Source: Gammaproteobacteria bacterium
GTDB lineage: Bacteria > Pseudomonadota > Gammaproteobacteria > Pseudomonadales > UBA7434
DNA: 13,891 nt
Direction of reading: 5' to 3'
Assembly: GCA_024280785.1 (NCBI GenBank)
Contig: JAJRPK010000084.1
Location: 1-13,891, forward strand
Shown here piece after piece: positions 1-7,133 of this stretch. A program made the position numbers and the translations under genes. The notes under the pieces are model-generated. The model was not told where the DNA came from, made no database searches, and saw only the letters and a list, made by a program, of their open reading frames with translations. How positions within the stretch are numbered: the first letter of the stretch is position 1; every line of letters starts with the position of its first letter.

Positions 1-694
1 AGCATACATCGCCTTTCGAGGAGGGCTGGACTTGCCGTTAATTATGGGATCTAGAGCGACCGATATTGGCGGACAGTTTGGCGGCATAGATGGCCGCTTT
101 GTTCAAGCAGGAGACACGTTCTCTTTGGGGAAGCAACCACTCTCGACTATTTATAAAGACGCAAAGTTAGCTCGCGGCAATCACTTGTCTACAGGTGTAC
201 GGCATACAGGAGTACGACAGGAGCATCCAGGCAGCACAGTAAGAGCGCTGTTAGGCCCTAACTACTCGCTCTTTAGCGGCCAATCCCAAGACGTTTTTTG
301 GCAAACCCACTGGCAATTGTCACTATCCAGCAATCGTATGGGAGTTCGTCTGAACGGCGCTAAAATAAAACCGGGAAACAAAGATATTTCGTTAGAGCCT
401 TCGCCGACTACTGAATCGACTGGCGAGCTACGGTCTCACGGCGTTATCTCCGGAGCCATACAAATCCCTACCAACGGCGAGCCCATTGTTCTATTAGCGG
501 ATGGACAAACAACCGGAGGTTACCCGATAATTGCATCGGTAATCCAAGCCGACCTGTGGAAATTAGCTCAAATGACTAATCATTCCAGCTTTCAGTTTGT
601 TCCCTGCACAAGAAACCGCGCACTGATTGCGTTACAGCAGCAACAAAACAATCTGTATAGACTTAAACTCGCCGTCGGCAATAAGTCGACATGA
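1..694 (+). CDS. pxpC: 5-oxoprolinase subunit C (biotin-dependent carboxyltransferase family), 5'-truncated
   Basis: Partial gene, open at the left edge. The frame runs from base 2 with no start codon needed, giving 230 residues; the family is usually about 310-340, so roughly the first 80-110 are missing. The visible start AYIAFRGGLDLP followed by GSRATDIGGQFGG and the later GAIQIPTNGEPIVLLADG and TTGGYPIIASVI blocks are characteristic of the PxpC/KipA-type (allophanate hydrolase subunit 2-like) fold. In bacteria PxpB and PxpC work with PxpA to hydrolyse 5-oxoproline to glutamate using ATP; this is family knowledge. The stop overlaps the start of the following pxpA gene in ATGA, as in a translationally coupled operon. 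A pxpB gene would be expected immediately left of the window. A TTG at base 32 is inside the conserved domain and is not the true start. Confidence 0.88.
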   Translation, partial: AYIAFRGGLDLPLIMGSRATDIGGQFGGIDGRFVQAGDTFSLGKQPLSTIYKDAKLARGNHLSTGVRHTGVRQEHPGSTVRALLGPNYSLFSGQSQDVFWQTHWQLSLSSNRMGVRLNGAKIKPGNKDISLEPSPTTESTGELRSHGVISGAIQIPTNGEPIVLLADGQTTGGYPIIASVIQADLWKLAQMTNHSSFQFVPCTRNRALIALQQQQNNLYRLKLAVGNKST

Positions 695-1428
695 GCAATT
701 TTGAAAATAAAATTCTTCTCAATGCCGACCTTGGAGAAGGCTGTGATAACGATAAAGCCATAATGCCGTTTATCGATATTGCGAACATTGCCTGTGGCGG
801 GCATGCCGGTGATGCCGAGACCATTAAAACCACTATCAATCAAGCCAAGCGGCACTCAGTAATGATAGGCGCACATCCAAGCTACGCAGACAAAGAAAAT
901 TTTGGCCGCAAAGTAATCCCTTTATCCCGCAAAGAGTTCACTCAATCGATCAACAGCCAACTTTCGTTCATTGCTAACATTTCCGAACAGCTAAACTATC
1001 CGCTTAGCCACATCAAGCCTCACGGCGCCTTATACAATCAATTGGCGGATCAAACCGGGTTATCTAACCTTTTTATACATATCTGTAAAAATTTCAACCC
1101 GGAATTGATCATTATCGGTTTAGCCAATAGTGAACTAACTCGCTCAGCCAAAAACCTGGGAATGGCTGTTTTTGAAGAAGGCTTTATTGATAGACGATAT
1201 TTAAATAGCGGCAGACTAGCGCCGAGATCTGCCAATAATGCCGTTATCCACAATACCGCAGAAGCGTATGCACAAGCGAAAAAGATACTGACGCAAAGAA
1301 AAGTAACGGCCATCGATGGCAAAGACATCTCTTTAATCGTTGATACACTCTGTTTACATGGGGATAATGCTAATTCCCTGGCTTTGTCTCGGCGAGTGTC
1401 ATCGTTATTTAATCTTAAACCAGCCTAA
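691..1428 (+). CDS. pxpA: 5-oxoprolinase subunit A (LamB/YcsF family)
   Basis: Complete 245-residue protein, the normal length for the LamB/YcsF family. The N-terminus has the signature LNADLGEGCDNDKAIMP (about residues 9-25), followed by NIACGGHAGD (about 31-40) and IGAHPSYADKENFGR (about 58-72). The segment HIKPHGALYNQL (about 107-118) is also diagnostic, as is the C-terminal LCLHGDN. PxpA forms the ATP-dependent 5-oxoprolinase with PxpB and PxpC, recycling pyroglutamate, a product of spontaneous glutamine cyclisation. The ATG overlaps the pxpC stop by 4 bases, so translation is probably coupled. It is the last gene of its operon; the next gene runs convergently 118 bp away, and I see no convincing hairpin terminator in that gap. 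Confidence 0.93.
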   Translation: MSNFENKILLNADLGEGCDNDKAIMPFIDIANIACGGHAGDAETIKTTINQAKRHSVMIGAHPSYADKENFGRKVIPLSRKEFTQSINSQLSFIANISEQLNYPLSHIKPHGALYNQLADQTGLSNLFIHICKNFNPELIIIGLANSELTRSAKNLGMAVFEEGFIDRRYLNSGRLAPRSANNAVIHNTAEAYAQAKKILTQRKVTAIDGKDISLIVDTLCLHGDNANSLALSRRVSSLFNLKPA

Positions 1429-1546
1429 CCTCATTGACTAATACCAACGAATACTGCCTAAAAAATGCTAAATGCAATTTTATTTTAATAACCCGTCTTC
1501 GTAGGCTCGTGGCTGCTGATAGCTTGCCGCCTTGTTTATACGGGGG

Positions 1547-2365
1547 TTAAAGTGTCGTTAACGCCGATCGAACAATAGTTATCATTCCATCGGCACAGGC
1601 TACTACTACACGAATTTGGTCGATATAGATAACTTCACCAGCCTCAAAATCGTGTGCGTAAACTAATCCGTCGGCGGCAGTAAGCAAACACTTCTGGCCG
1701 TTAACATCGGCATACACTCCCAAGCTACCAAATGCTCTGAATTTAGTTAACACATTGCTGGCCGAATCATTCCAATCGATTGTTTGATCCTCTTCTGTTA
1801 ATTTTTCCCAATAGCTTCCGCCTTCTTGAGAAACACTGTTAGCGTATATACCACTAATATTTAACATCAGATTCGCTAACAACTTCGGCGCTTCTATAAA
1901 TATTTTTGCCGACAAGGTATCGTATGATTCGTTGTCAGACACTGCTATTTTTTTCTGTAACAAAATATCACCGGCGTCAAACTGTTCTGTCAGCTTATGC
2001 AGGCTGATCCCCGCATGCTTCGAATCTTGCAAGAGAAGAGTAGACAAAGGTGTAGGGCCTCGCCCCTCAGGCAACATGGTAGGATGTAAGTTTACTGCAT
2101 AGTCCAAGCCTGCTGGAATGGGGATTTTCCAAGGATATTCGGCAACAAAAAAAAGCTCCACTTCTTGCTCAATGAGCCGCTCCATTGTTTTTTTATCGGG
2201 TTTAGAGAAATCTAAAGCTATCTGGCACTGATTTGCTTGATTGATGATTCGATCAGTGTAAACCCCTTTTTCACCGGTAAAAACGCAAACCACCTCATCA
2301 CCACGGCGAATAAAAAAATCAAGGCAGGAGGATAATGCATTGTAACCAAAGTACGCGATTTTCAT
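1547..2365 (-). CDS. formyltransferase-family protein (Fmt/ArnA/PurN fold)
   Basis: A 272-residue protein with the 10-formyltetrahydrofolate-dependent formyltransferase fold. The N-terminal Rossmann-like part (MKIAYFGYNALSSC) is followed by the catalytic block VNLHPTMLPEGRGPTP, giving Asn92 and His94. Asp130 lies in LTEQFDAGDILLQ, so the Asn-His-Asp triad is intact and the enzyme is probably active. Residues from about 190 to the end resemble the C-terminal domain of Fmt-type enzymes (QTIDWNDSASNVLTKFRAF). It is shorter than housekeeping methionyl-tRNA formyltransferase (about 310), has no def gene beside it, and is divergent in sequence, so an amino-sugar, peptide or natural-product amine is a likelier substrate than initiator tRNA. 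The acceptor cannot be read from sequence. A possible Shine-Dalgarno AAGGA lies 9 bases before the ATG. It lies downstream of the LLM gene on the same strand, separated by 229 bp containing a palindromic element. Confidence 0.82.
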   Translation of the reverse strand: MKIAYFGYNALSSCLDFFIRRGDEVVCVFTGEKGVYTDRIINQANQCQIALDFSKPDKKTMERLIEQEVELFFVAEYPWKIPIPAGLDYAVNLHPTMLPEGRGPTPLSTLLLQDSKHAGISLHKLTEQFDAGDILLQKKIAVSDNESYDTLSAKIFIEAPKLLANLMLNISGIYANSVSQEGGSYWEKLTEEDQTIDWNDSASNVLTKFRAFGSLGVYADVNGQKCLLTAADGLVYAHDFEAGEVIYIDQIRVVVACADGMITIVRSALTTL

Positions 2366-2450
2366 TTAGATCGTTCCTTCGCTGATTTTTCGATCGTTCT
2401 AAGTACAGGTTTTTCAGCGGCATTGTCAGCGACAAAGTAGCCCGCTCTTA

Positions 2451-2576
2451 CTACCGAGGCCGTTGAAAAGAATGCCCTTTATTTCAAGACACACATAAAT
2501 ATGTCCCTATAGTTCGACGCTGGCATCCCTGCCAGCCACGGTCTTGAAATAAAGGGTATGCTTTTCAACTGCCTTA
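2451..2576 (-). repeat. 126-bp palindromic element, copy 1 (MITE/REP-like)
   Basis: About 91% identical (11 differences in 126 by hand alignment) to the reverse complement of 3812-3937. Terminal inverted arms of 34 bp lie at 2457-2490 and 2541-2574 with three mismatches. A second short hairpin, GCTGGC/GCCAGC, sits inside at 2519-2536. It has no coding capacity. It begins 19 bp beyond the stop of the LLM gene and could also act as a transcript-end structure for it. Orientation is given relative to copy 2 (+). Confidence 0.85.
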
Positions 2577-2594
2577 ATTAACCTGTCGCAGACT

Positions 2595-3566
2595 TTATGC
2601 CATGAACGGCATAACTTTTTCACGAAATAATTTTAAACTCTGCCAGCCAAAGTTAGCGTCGACACCCGCAATGAGAGGATGCAGCATTAAATAGCCTTCG
2701 TCACCCAAGGATTCAATCATTTCCAAACATTCTGTGGGAGTTAACACCAAAAAGATCCCCGATTCACGCAATGCGTTGACATCATTACTTTCCTGAAAAA
2801 TTCCCGTTACGCCAGTTTCAGCTTGCCAACGTGCATAGCAATTAGTTTCATGTAATGCATAAGGCCCTAGCGCCTCCCAAGCCTCATCGGGGTCTTCCGC
2901 TATATTTAGCAAAGAGCAAACCGACCCTCGATGAAGCGAAGTCTTTCCTAAGCGAACACATTCTTCAGCGTAAGCTTCATAAGCTTGAGGAAACATCGGC
3001 ACAAAACCATCGGCTATTCGAGCCGCTCGTCGTCCCGCCACAGCAACACCCCCGCCAATATATAGGGGCGGCCCTTGAGGCTGAACGGGTTTCGGGGTCA
3101 CTCTTACACGACGGCCACGATATTCAAAGGATTCTCCAGCCCAAGCTTTGCGTAAAACCTCAACGCCTTCTTCAATCGCAGCACCCCGGTCGATTAATTC
3201 GACATTAAACATTTCAAATTCAGAGGGCACGTAACCACCTAACAGTACGACTTCGGCACGACCCTCGCTAATAATATCAACCACAGCCATATCTTCGGCG
3301 ACTCGAAGTGGGTCGTGATACGGCATCACTACGTTAGCCTGCAATCTTACTTTCTTTGTAATGGCGGCTGCTGCTGCGGCCATAATCATAGGCGAAGGCA
3401 AATATCCGTCGTCTACGCCATGATGCTCGCAAAAATTAATCGTATGGAAGCCGTTCTGATCGGCCCATGCAATCATCTCTAACGCCACTTTATATTGTTC
3501 ACTTGCCGTTGTATTACACAACCCATTCGGGTGACGGCATTCAAACTTAATGCAAACATCTAGCAT
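2595..3566 (-). CDS. luciferase-like (LLM class) flavin-dependent oxidoreductase
   Basis: A 323-residue protein of the bacterial luciferase/LLM TIM-barrel superfamily. Supporting features are the N-terminal FCEHHGVDDGYLPSP block (about 45-59), a barrel strand KVRLQANVVMPYHDPLRVAED (about 72-92), the SEGRAEVVLLGGYVPSEFEMF turn (about 100-120) and PPLYIGGGVAVAGRRAARIADGF. Such enzymes use reduced FMN or F420 to oxidise or monooxygenate small molecules; the substrate is unknown here. MAAAAAAITKK (about 62-72) is an unusually long Ala run but falls in a helix. The ATG has only a weak ribosome site (CGGGA). The gene is alone between two inverted copies of a palindromic element, 19 bp from copy 1 downstream and 245 bp from copy 2 upstream. 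It is related only distantly to the second LLM gene at 5327-6196. Confidence 0.87.
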   Translation of the reverse strand: MLDVCIKFECRHPNGLCNTTASEQYKVALEMIAWADQNGFHTINFCEHHGVDDGYLPSPMIMAAAAAAITKKVRLQANVVMPYHDPLRVAEDMAVVDIISEGRAEVVLLGGYVPSEFEMFNVELIDRGAAIEEGVEVLRKAWAGESFEYRGRRVRVTPKPVQPQGPPLYIGGGVAVAGRRAARIADGFVPMFPQAYEAYAEECVRLGKTSLHRGSVCSLLNIAEDPDEAWEALGPYALHETNCYARWQAETGVTGIFQESNDVNALRESGIFLVLTPTECLEMIESLGDEGYLMLHPLIAGVDANFGWQSLKLFREKVMPFMA

Positions 3567-3811
3567 AGATTAATCCCGTTATTTTATTGTTTGATCTAAA
3601 CTTGGAAAAAAGGTAATCGATTGTTATCTCAATATAAAAAATTAAAATCATTTTTAAACTCATTAGCAATCTATAAGATAACAGCTTTGACCCAGTAATA
3701 TAAAGACCTCGGATCATACTACACAACCGAGATATTTTACTCTCATATCATTGAAATATTGCAATCACTCGATTCAATCAAGTAGAATATATTGACTCCT
3801 CAGGTTACTCA

Positions 3812-3937
3812 TAAGGCATTTGAAACGCATACCCTTTATTTTAAGACCGTGGCTGGCAGGGATGCCAGCGTCGAGCTATAGAGGCATATTTATGTGTGTC
3901 TTGAAATAAAGGGTATGCGTTTCAAATGCCTCGGTAG
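3812..3937 (+). repeat. 126-bp palindromic element, copy 2 (MITE/REP-like)
   Basis: Opposite orientation to copy 1. Its 34-bp arms (3814-3847 and 3898-3931) are near perfect, with a single mismatch; the inner hairpin is at 3852-3869. At two arm positions where the copies differ (G/T and A/C), the opposite arm carries the matching complementary change, so pairing is kept in both copies. The last four bases overlap a short 8-bp tandem repeat, GTAGCTCA, repeated 2.5 times (3934-3953). No ORF is present. Confidence 0.85.
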
Positions 3938-3971
3938 CTCAGTAGCTCAGTAGTAAATACCGCTATATCGC

Positions 3972-3996
3972 CAAGACAAGACAAGACAAAACAAAA
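3972..3996 (+). repeat. pentanucleotide tandem repeat, (CAAGA)3(CAAAA)2
   Basis: Five tandem 5-bp units lie 50 bp upstream of the GST start codon. The unit length is not a multiple of three and the tract is non-coding, so length change would alter promoter spacing or the leader rather than a protein. Whether it varies cannot be told from one sequence. Confidence 0.7.
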
Positions 3997-4046
3997 CTCG
4001 ATCTAGATACACTTATAAATAACGATAAAACAAAGAGGACAGCAAG

Positions 4047-4682
4047 ATGATTAAAATCCATAATTTAGATCGGTCACGATCACGACGAATTGTCTGGTTA
4101 TTTGAAGAGTTAGAGCTGCCTTATGAAATTATCCAGCACCAGCGCGACCCTACCACCATGCTTGCCCCTACCTCTCTCAAAGCCATACACCCACTGGGGA
4201 AGTCCCCTATCATCGAAGATGGCGACATCACTCTTATTGAATCCGGGGCTATCATTGACTATGTGACAGGCCGTTACGGCAACGGTAAATTAGTTCCTGC
4301 AAAAGACAGCAGCGATTACGCTAGTTATTTGCAGTGGCTACACTATGCCGAAGGCTCTTTAATGCCACCCTTGGTGTTCAGCCTCATAACACAAATGATG
4401 CAGGTTGATTCCGAAATCCTAGCCGGGACCATAGATCACTTTTGTAATACACATTTAAACTTTATAAACGAAACGTTGGCGGCAAAAAAGTATTTTGTCG
4501 GTGCTGACTTTACTGCCGCCGATGTCAGCATGGGTTACGCCATCGAGTCAGCCAACGGTGCAAACTTACCTGGACTAGAAATGGCTTCTCGAATAGTCCG
4601 CTACCCTCATTTGCAGCGCTACCTCACCGAGCTTCAATCTCGCCCAGCCTATCAACGTTCGTTGCAAGCCATTGGTGAGTAA
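4047..4682 (+). CDS. glutathione S-transferase family protein
   Basis: A 211-residue cytosolic GST of normal length. The N-terminal thioredoxin-like domain (1-80) begins MIKIHNLDRSRSRRIVWLFEEL, with a Ser-rich active-site loop at about 10-12. The cis-proline is Pro54 in GKSPIIEDG, and Glu65-Ser66 in LIESGAIIDY is the usual glutathione-binding pair. The all-helical C-terminal domain contains the N-capping motif FTAADVSMGYAIE (about 155-167). It probably conjugates or reduces electrophiles with glutathione; the substrate is unknown. An AGAGGAC ribosome site lies 9-15 bases before the ATG. A small DoxX-like membrane protein gene follows 104 bp downstream on the same strand, possibly in one transcript. 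Upstream lie a palindromic element and a 5-bp tandem repeat. Confidence 0.93.
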   Translation: MIKIHNLDRSRSRRIVWLFEELELPYEIIQHQRDPTTMLAPTSLKAIHPLGKSPIIEDGDITLIESGAIIDYVTGRYGNGKLVPAKDSSDYASYLQWLHYAEGSLMPPLVFSLITQMMQVDSEILAGTIDHFCNTHLNFINETLAAKKYFVGADFTAADVSMGYAIESANGANLPGLEMASRIVRYPHLQRYLTELQSRPAYQRSLQAIGE

Positions 4683-4786
4683 GTAGATAGGCGAATGGAT
4701 TAACGATTAGGTAGGCAAGTAATAAATAATGAATTGCTTGCAGCAAATGCAACTCACACCCTGTTAATACCGGAGTAAATATTACT

Positions 4787-5170
4787 ATGCCACGTATTCC
4801 TCTATTAATTATTGCCCTATTTTTTATGACGGGAGGCATCGCCCATTTTGTTTTAGCTGAATTTTTTGTCGCGTCGATGCCCGACTATCTCGGCTATCAC
4901 TGGGAGCTTGTCATCATTAGCGGTGTATTTGAGATTCTTGGGGCAGTTGGTATTTTAGTACCCAAGACTCGATTATTTTCCGGTTACGGTTTAATTGCTC
5001 TGTGCGTCGCCGTGTATCCGGCCAATATTAATATGGCGCTTCATCCCGAATTGTTCCCTGATTTAACCACAGCTTTTTTATACGGCCGCTTACCATTTCA
5101 GTTATTATTTATTGGGTTCATTTGGTGGGCAATCGCAGACGAAAGGCGGCAGAAAAAAGTTACGGTCTAA
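4787..5170 (+). CDS. DoxX-like small integral membrane protein
   Basis: A 127-residue protein with four predicted membrane segments (about 5-27, 41-59, 65-82, 98-117), matching the four-helix DoxX/MauE-like topology. The segment GVFEILGAVGILVPKTRLFSGYGLIAL and the following VYPANINMALHPE are typical of DoxX-like proteins. The C-terminal RRQKK is probably cytoplasmic. Its biochemical role is not established; relatives are linked to redox or thiol-stress functions, which would fit its position after a GST, but that is inference. The ATG is preceded at some distance (11 bases) by GGAG. A 9-bp perfect hairpin lies directly after the stop. Confidence 0.8.
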   Translation: MPRIPLLIIALFFMTGGIAHFVLAEFFVASMPDYLGYHWELVIISGVFEILGAVGILVPKTRLFSGYGLIALCVAVYPANINMALHPELFPDLTTAFLYGRLPFQLLFIGFIWWAIADERRQKKVTV

Positions 5171-5172
5171 AT

Positions 5173-5197
5173 CACTCAAGCTATAACGGCTTGAGTG
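5173..5197 (+). terminator. hairpin after the DoxX-like gene
   Basis: CACTCAAGC and GCTTGAGTG form a perfect 9-bp stem with a 7-base loop, starting 2 bases past the stop codon. No U-tract follows, so it may stabilise the mRNA end or act as a weak or Rho-dependent stop rather than as a classical intrinsic terminator. Confidence 0.5.
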
Positions 5198-5251
5198 CGA
5201 TAACTAAAACATTTTAAGTTGTCGCCTAAGGTATCAATAGATCCCGGAAAT

Positions 5252-5287
5252 AACAAAACGGCCAAATGATTCATTAACATTTGGCCG
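5252..5287 (-). terminator. intrinsic terminator of the second LLM gene
   Basis: CGGCCAAATG and CATTTGGCCG form a perfect 10-bp stem (5259-5268 with 5278-5287) around a 9-base loop. On the minus strand it is followed by TTTTGTTA, and it lies 40 bp past the stop of the LLM gene at 5327-6196. This is a good Rho-independent terminator for that gene. Confidence 0.8.
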
Positions 5288-5326
5288 CCTTCTATGTATG
5301 CGGGCAAACTCAACTTTAGCAATAAT

Positions 5327-6196
5327 TTAGGCTGATAGCGCGGGTGTAAGCTTAGACATTGCTTTAATCATAGGCATGATGATGTCGGGTTTATCCCAAT
5401 TATCCACGCCAACGCCAATATTTACTCGCGCAACGCCCATATCCTGATAGCGTTTAAGTAAGTCCGCCGTAACCTCACCCATGGCAACCATGGTGATTTC
5501 TATATCATCAGGATTGCGCCCAAAATCTTTAACCTGTTGGCGAAAATCTTTTATCCCTTGTTCCACATCAGGCATCGCGACATCGACAGGCATCCAACCA
5601 TCTGCCCATTCTGCCGCGTGACGCACTCCCAACGGACCCATAACACCTAGAATAATGGGCGGACCACCCGCTTGAATCGGCTTTGGCTCAAACCATACCG
5701 GATCAAAATCTACCAATTCACCGTGATATTCAGGCTCTTCGTCATTGAATAAATTTCGCTGTGCGAGCACTGTTTCTTTTAAACCTAAGTAACGCCGCTT
5801 CCACGGCATGCTAGTAACATTATTAAATTCTTCTTCGTTCCAACCGACACCCGTTCCGATTAAAACCCGGCCATTGGATAAACGGTCGAGTGTTGCAATG
5901 GTCTTGGCTTGAGAAAATATCTCACGCTCTAACATCAAGGCAATGCCAGTACCCAGTTTTAATTTTGTTGTCACGCTGGCGGCAGCCATCAACGACAGGT
6001 AGGGATCCATCATCCGCTTATAGGGTCCAGGCATTTCACCCCCCGGTGGATAAGGCGTGGTTCTCGCGCAGGGAATATGGCTGTGCTCACCGTACCATAG
6101 CGACTCAAATCCTGCCTCTTCTAACGCTCTAGCCAAAACCTCCGGTTCCGGATCAATCACGTTGTTCATCGAACTAAAACCAAGATGCATAGCCAT
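5327..6196 (-). CDS. LLM class oxidoreductase, probable F420-dependent subfamily
   Basis: A 289-residue luciferase-fold enzyme. Features are HLGFSSMNNVIDPEPEVLARALEEAGFESLWYGEHSHIP (shown from residue 4; barrel strand 1 to the EH pair at about 37-38), KLKLGTGIALMLEREIFSQAKTIATLD (about 78-104), and LSNGRVLIGTGVGWNEEEF (about 106-124), the phosphate-binding turn typical of LLM enzymes resembling the TIGR03619 F420 type. FMN use cannot be ruled out. Substrate unknown. Two starts are possible: ATG at 6196 sits only 3 bases from AGAGG, whereas the second ATG (6188-6190) is 9 bases from it and may be the true start, removing two residues. The gene stands alone, with its own terminator at 5252-5287. 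Confidence 0.86.
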   Translation of the reverse strand: MAMHLGFSSMNNVIDPEPEVLARALEEAGFESLWYGEHSHIPCARTTPYPPGGEMPGPYKRMMDPYLSLMAAASVTTKLKLGTGIALMLEREIFSQAKTIATLDRLSNGRVLIGTGVGWNEEEFNNVTSMPWKRRYLGLKETVLAQRNLFNDEEPEYHGELVDFDPVWFEPKPIQAGGPPIILGVMGPLGVRHAAEWADGWMPVDVAMPDVEQGIKDFRQQVKDFGRNPDDIEITMVAMGEVTADLLKRYQDMGVARVNIGVGVDNWDKPDIIMPMIKAMSKLTPALSA

Positions 6197-6590
6197 ATTC
6201 CTCTTTTATCGACTGGCAGTACAAGCACTTATTATCCACTATCCCACTGCCAAAATATGTAAACAGTAAACCCGCCGGGGCCTGTCAATTTTAGGCGAAA
6301 TAGCGGCTGAAAGTATCGCAGCGCAGTTCAGATTAACCTTTCGATATTAGATAAATGAACTCGAATGCTAAAAGCACTCGAATATGTCACCAAATATCGG
6401 TTGATAGGCACAAGATTACGAAACAGGTCTTGTCGTACAAATCTTCATATACTGCTTAAAACGGCAAGAAACATCCACTCTCTGTTGTATTCACCGATTA
6501 ACAGGCCTGGAATTGCTATATCGGGGTCACAGACATTGACTATTCGATGCTATACTGAACAACAATAAAATTTTCTTGTAGGTAGTAGCA
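6197..6590. other. intergenic region between LLM and exosortase genes
   Basis: This 394-bp gap holds the upstream regions of two divergent genes. An imperfect palindrome, TCGAATGC-TAAAA-GCACTCGA (6361-6381), has one mismatched pair and could be an operator. A 67-codon ATG frame at 6365-6568 has no ribosome site and an ordinary random composition, so I do not call it a gene. The exosortase promoter is at its right end. Confidence 0.45.
6548..6556 (+). promoter_or_regulatory. probable extended -10 promoter of the exosortase operon
   Basis: TGCTATACT is an extended -10 element (TGn followed by TATACT), about 35 bases upstream of the GTG start. The TTGACT at 6536-6541 is only 9 bp away, too close to be its -35, so the extended -10 would have to carry recognition. 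Confidence 0.5.
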
Positions 6591-7133
6591 GTGGACATCC
6601 AGACCCTTCGATTTATTATCATCGCATCAGTATTGTATGGACTATTTCATTTCGCCTACTATAAAGTTCCCGATGAAGTTTTACGAACCAAAGTTTACCC
6701 TACTATTATCGGCCATCTTGCCGCCAAAACTATCAATACCATTACTCCAGACAGAAATGTCCGCGTGCGAGATCACGCCATTATATCCGACGGTGTCAAG
6801 TTGAATATTGTGAGGGGCTGTGATGGTTCTGGTGTTTTGTTCATGCTAATAGCTGCAATTTTGGGCTTTGGTGCAACCGTTAGGCAAACCCTGGTAGGTC
6901 TGGTCCTTGGAACCTTGACGGTCTACGTTATCAATCAAGTTAGGATTGTCGGGCTGTTCTACGTCATTGAACACAATCGAATGTGGTTTCCACCCGTACA
7001 CACCTACTTCGCCCCCACTTTAATAATATTTTTAATCGCTGGTTTTTTTCTAGCGTGGACTCATTGGGCAACATCTGCATCTACCGCTAAACCATCCTCG
7101 GTACAAAAAGAGAGCCAAGAAAATGGCGGATAA
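6591..7133 (+). CDS. xrtH: exosortase/archaeosortase family protein, XrtH-like
   Basis: A 180-residue polytopic membrane protease-transpeptidase. The three exosortase catalytic residues are visible: Cys77 in IVRGCDGSG, Arg118 in VINQVRIVGLF and His137 in PPVHTYFAPTL. Hydrophobic segments lie at about 6-22, 82-96, 100-116 and 141-160, and residues from 161 on form a polar tail. Exosortases cleave and process C-terminal sorting tags (PEP-CTERM or variants) on exported proteins at the inner membrane. The compact single-domain form and the overlapping membrane partner downstream resemble the XrtH class, whose targets carry an IPTLxxWG-type tag; the exact class is inference. The start is a GTG with TAGGTAG 6-12 bases upstream. 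No tagged target protein is present in the window. Confidence 0.82.
   Translation: MDIQTLRFIIIASVLYGLFHFAYYKVPDEVLRTKVYPTIIGHLAAKTINTITPDRNVRVRDHAIISDGVKLNIVRGCDGSGVLFMLIAAILGFGATVRQTLVGLVLGTLTVYVINQVRIVGLFYVIEHNRMWFPPVHTYFAPTLIIFLIAGFFLAWTHWATSASTAKPSSVQKESQENGG

Larger units (their letters stand above)
3567..4046. other. AT-rich divergent intergenic region
   Basis: This 480-bp gap separates the minus-strand LLM gene from the plus-strand GST gene. The part 3580-3810 is strikingly AT-rich and must hold the LLM promoter, but I cannot pick a convincing -35/-10 pair. A 7-bp inverted pair GTTATCT (3623-3629) and AGATAAC (3676-3682) is the only symmetrical site seen there. The remainder holds palindromic element copy 2 and short tandem repeats just upstream of GST. 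No coding sequence was found. Confidence 0.55.

Noticed and set aside
2855..3208. 117-codon plus-strand frame
   Set aside because: Antisense to the well-supported LLM gene; composition shows no coherent domain.
6536..6556. TTGACT and TATACT as a standard -35/-10 pair
   Set aside because: The spacer is 9 bp, far from 16-18; only the extended -10 is kept as a candidate.
6365..6568. 67-codon plus-strand frame upstream of the exosortase gene
   Set aside because: No ribosome site, Arg/Thr-rich without structure, and it covers the predicted promoter.
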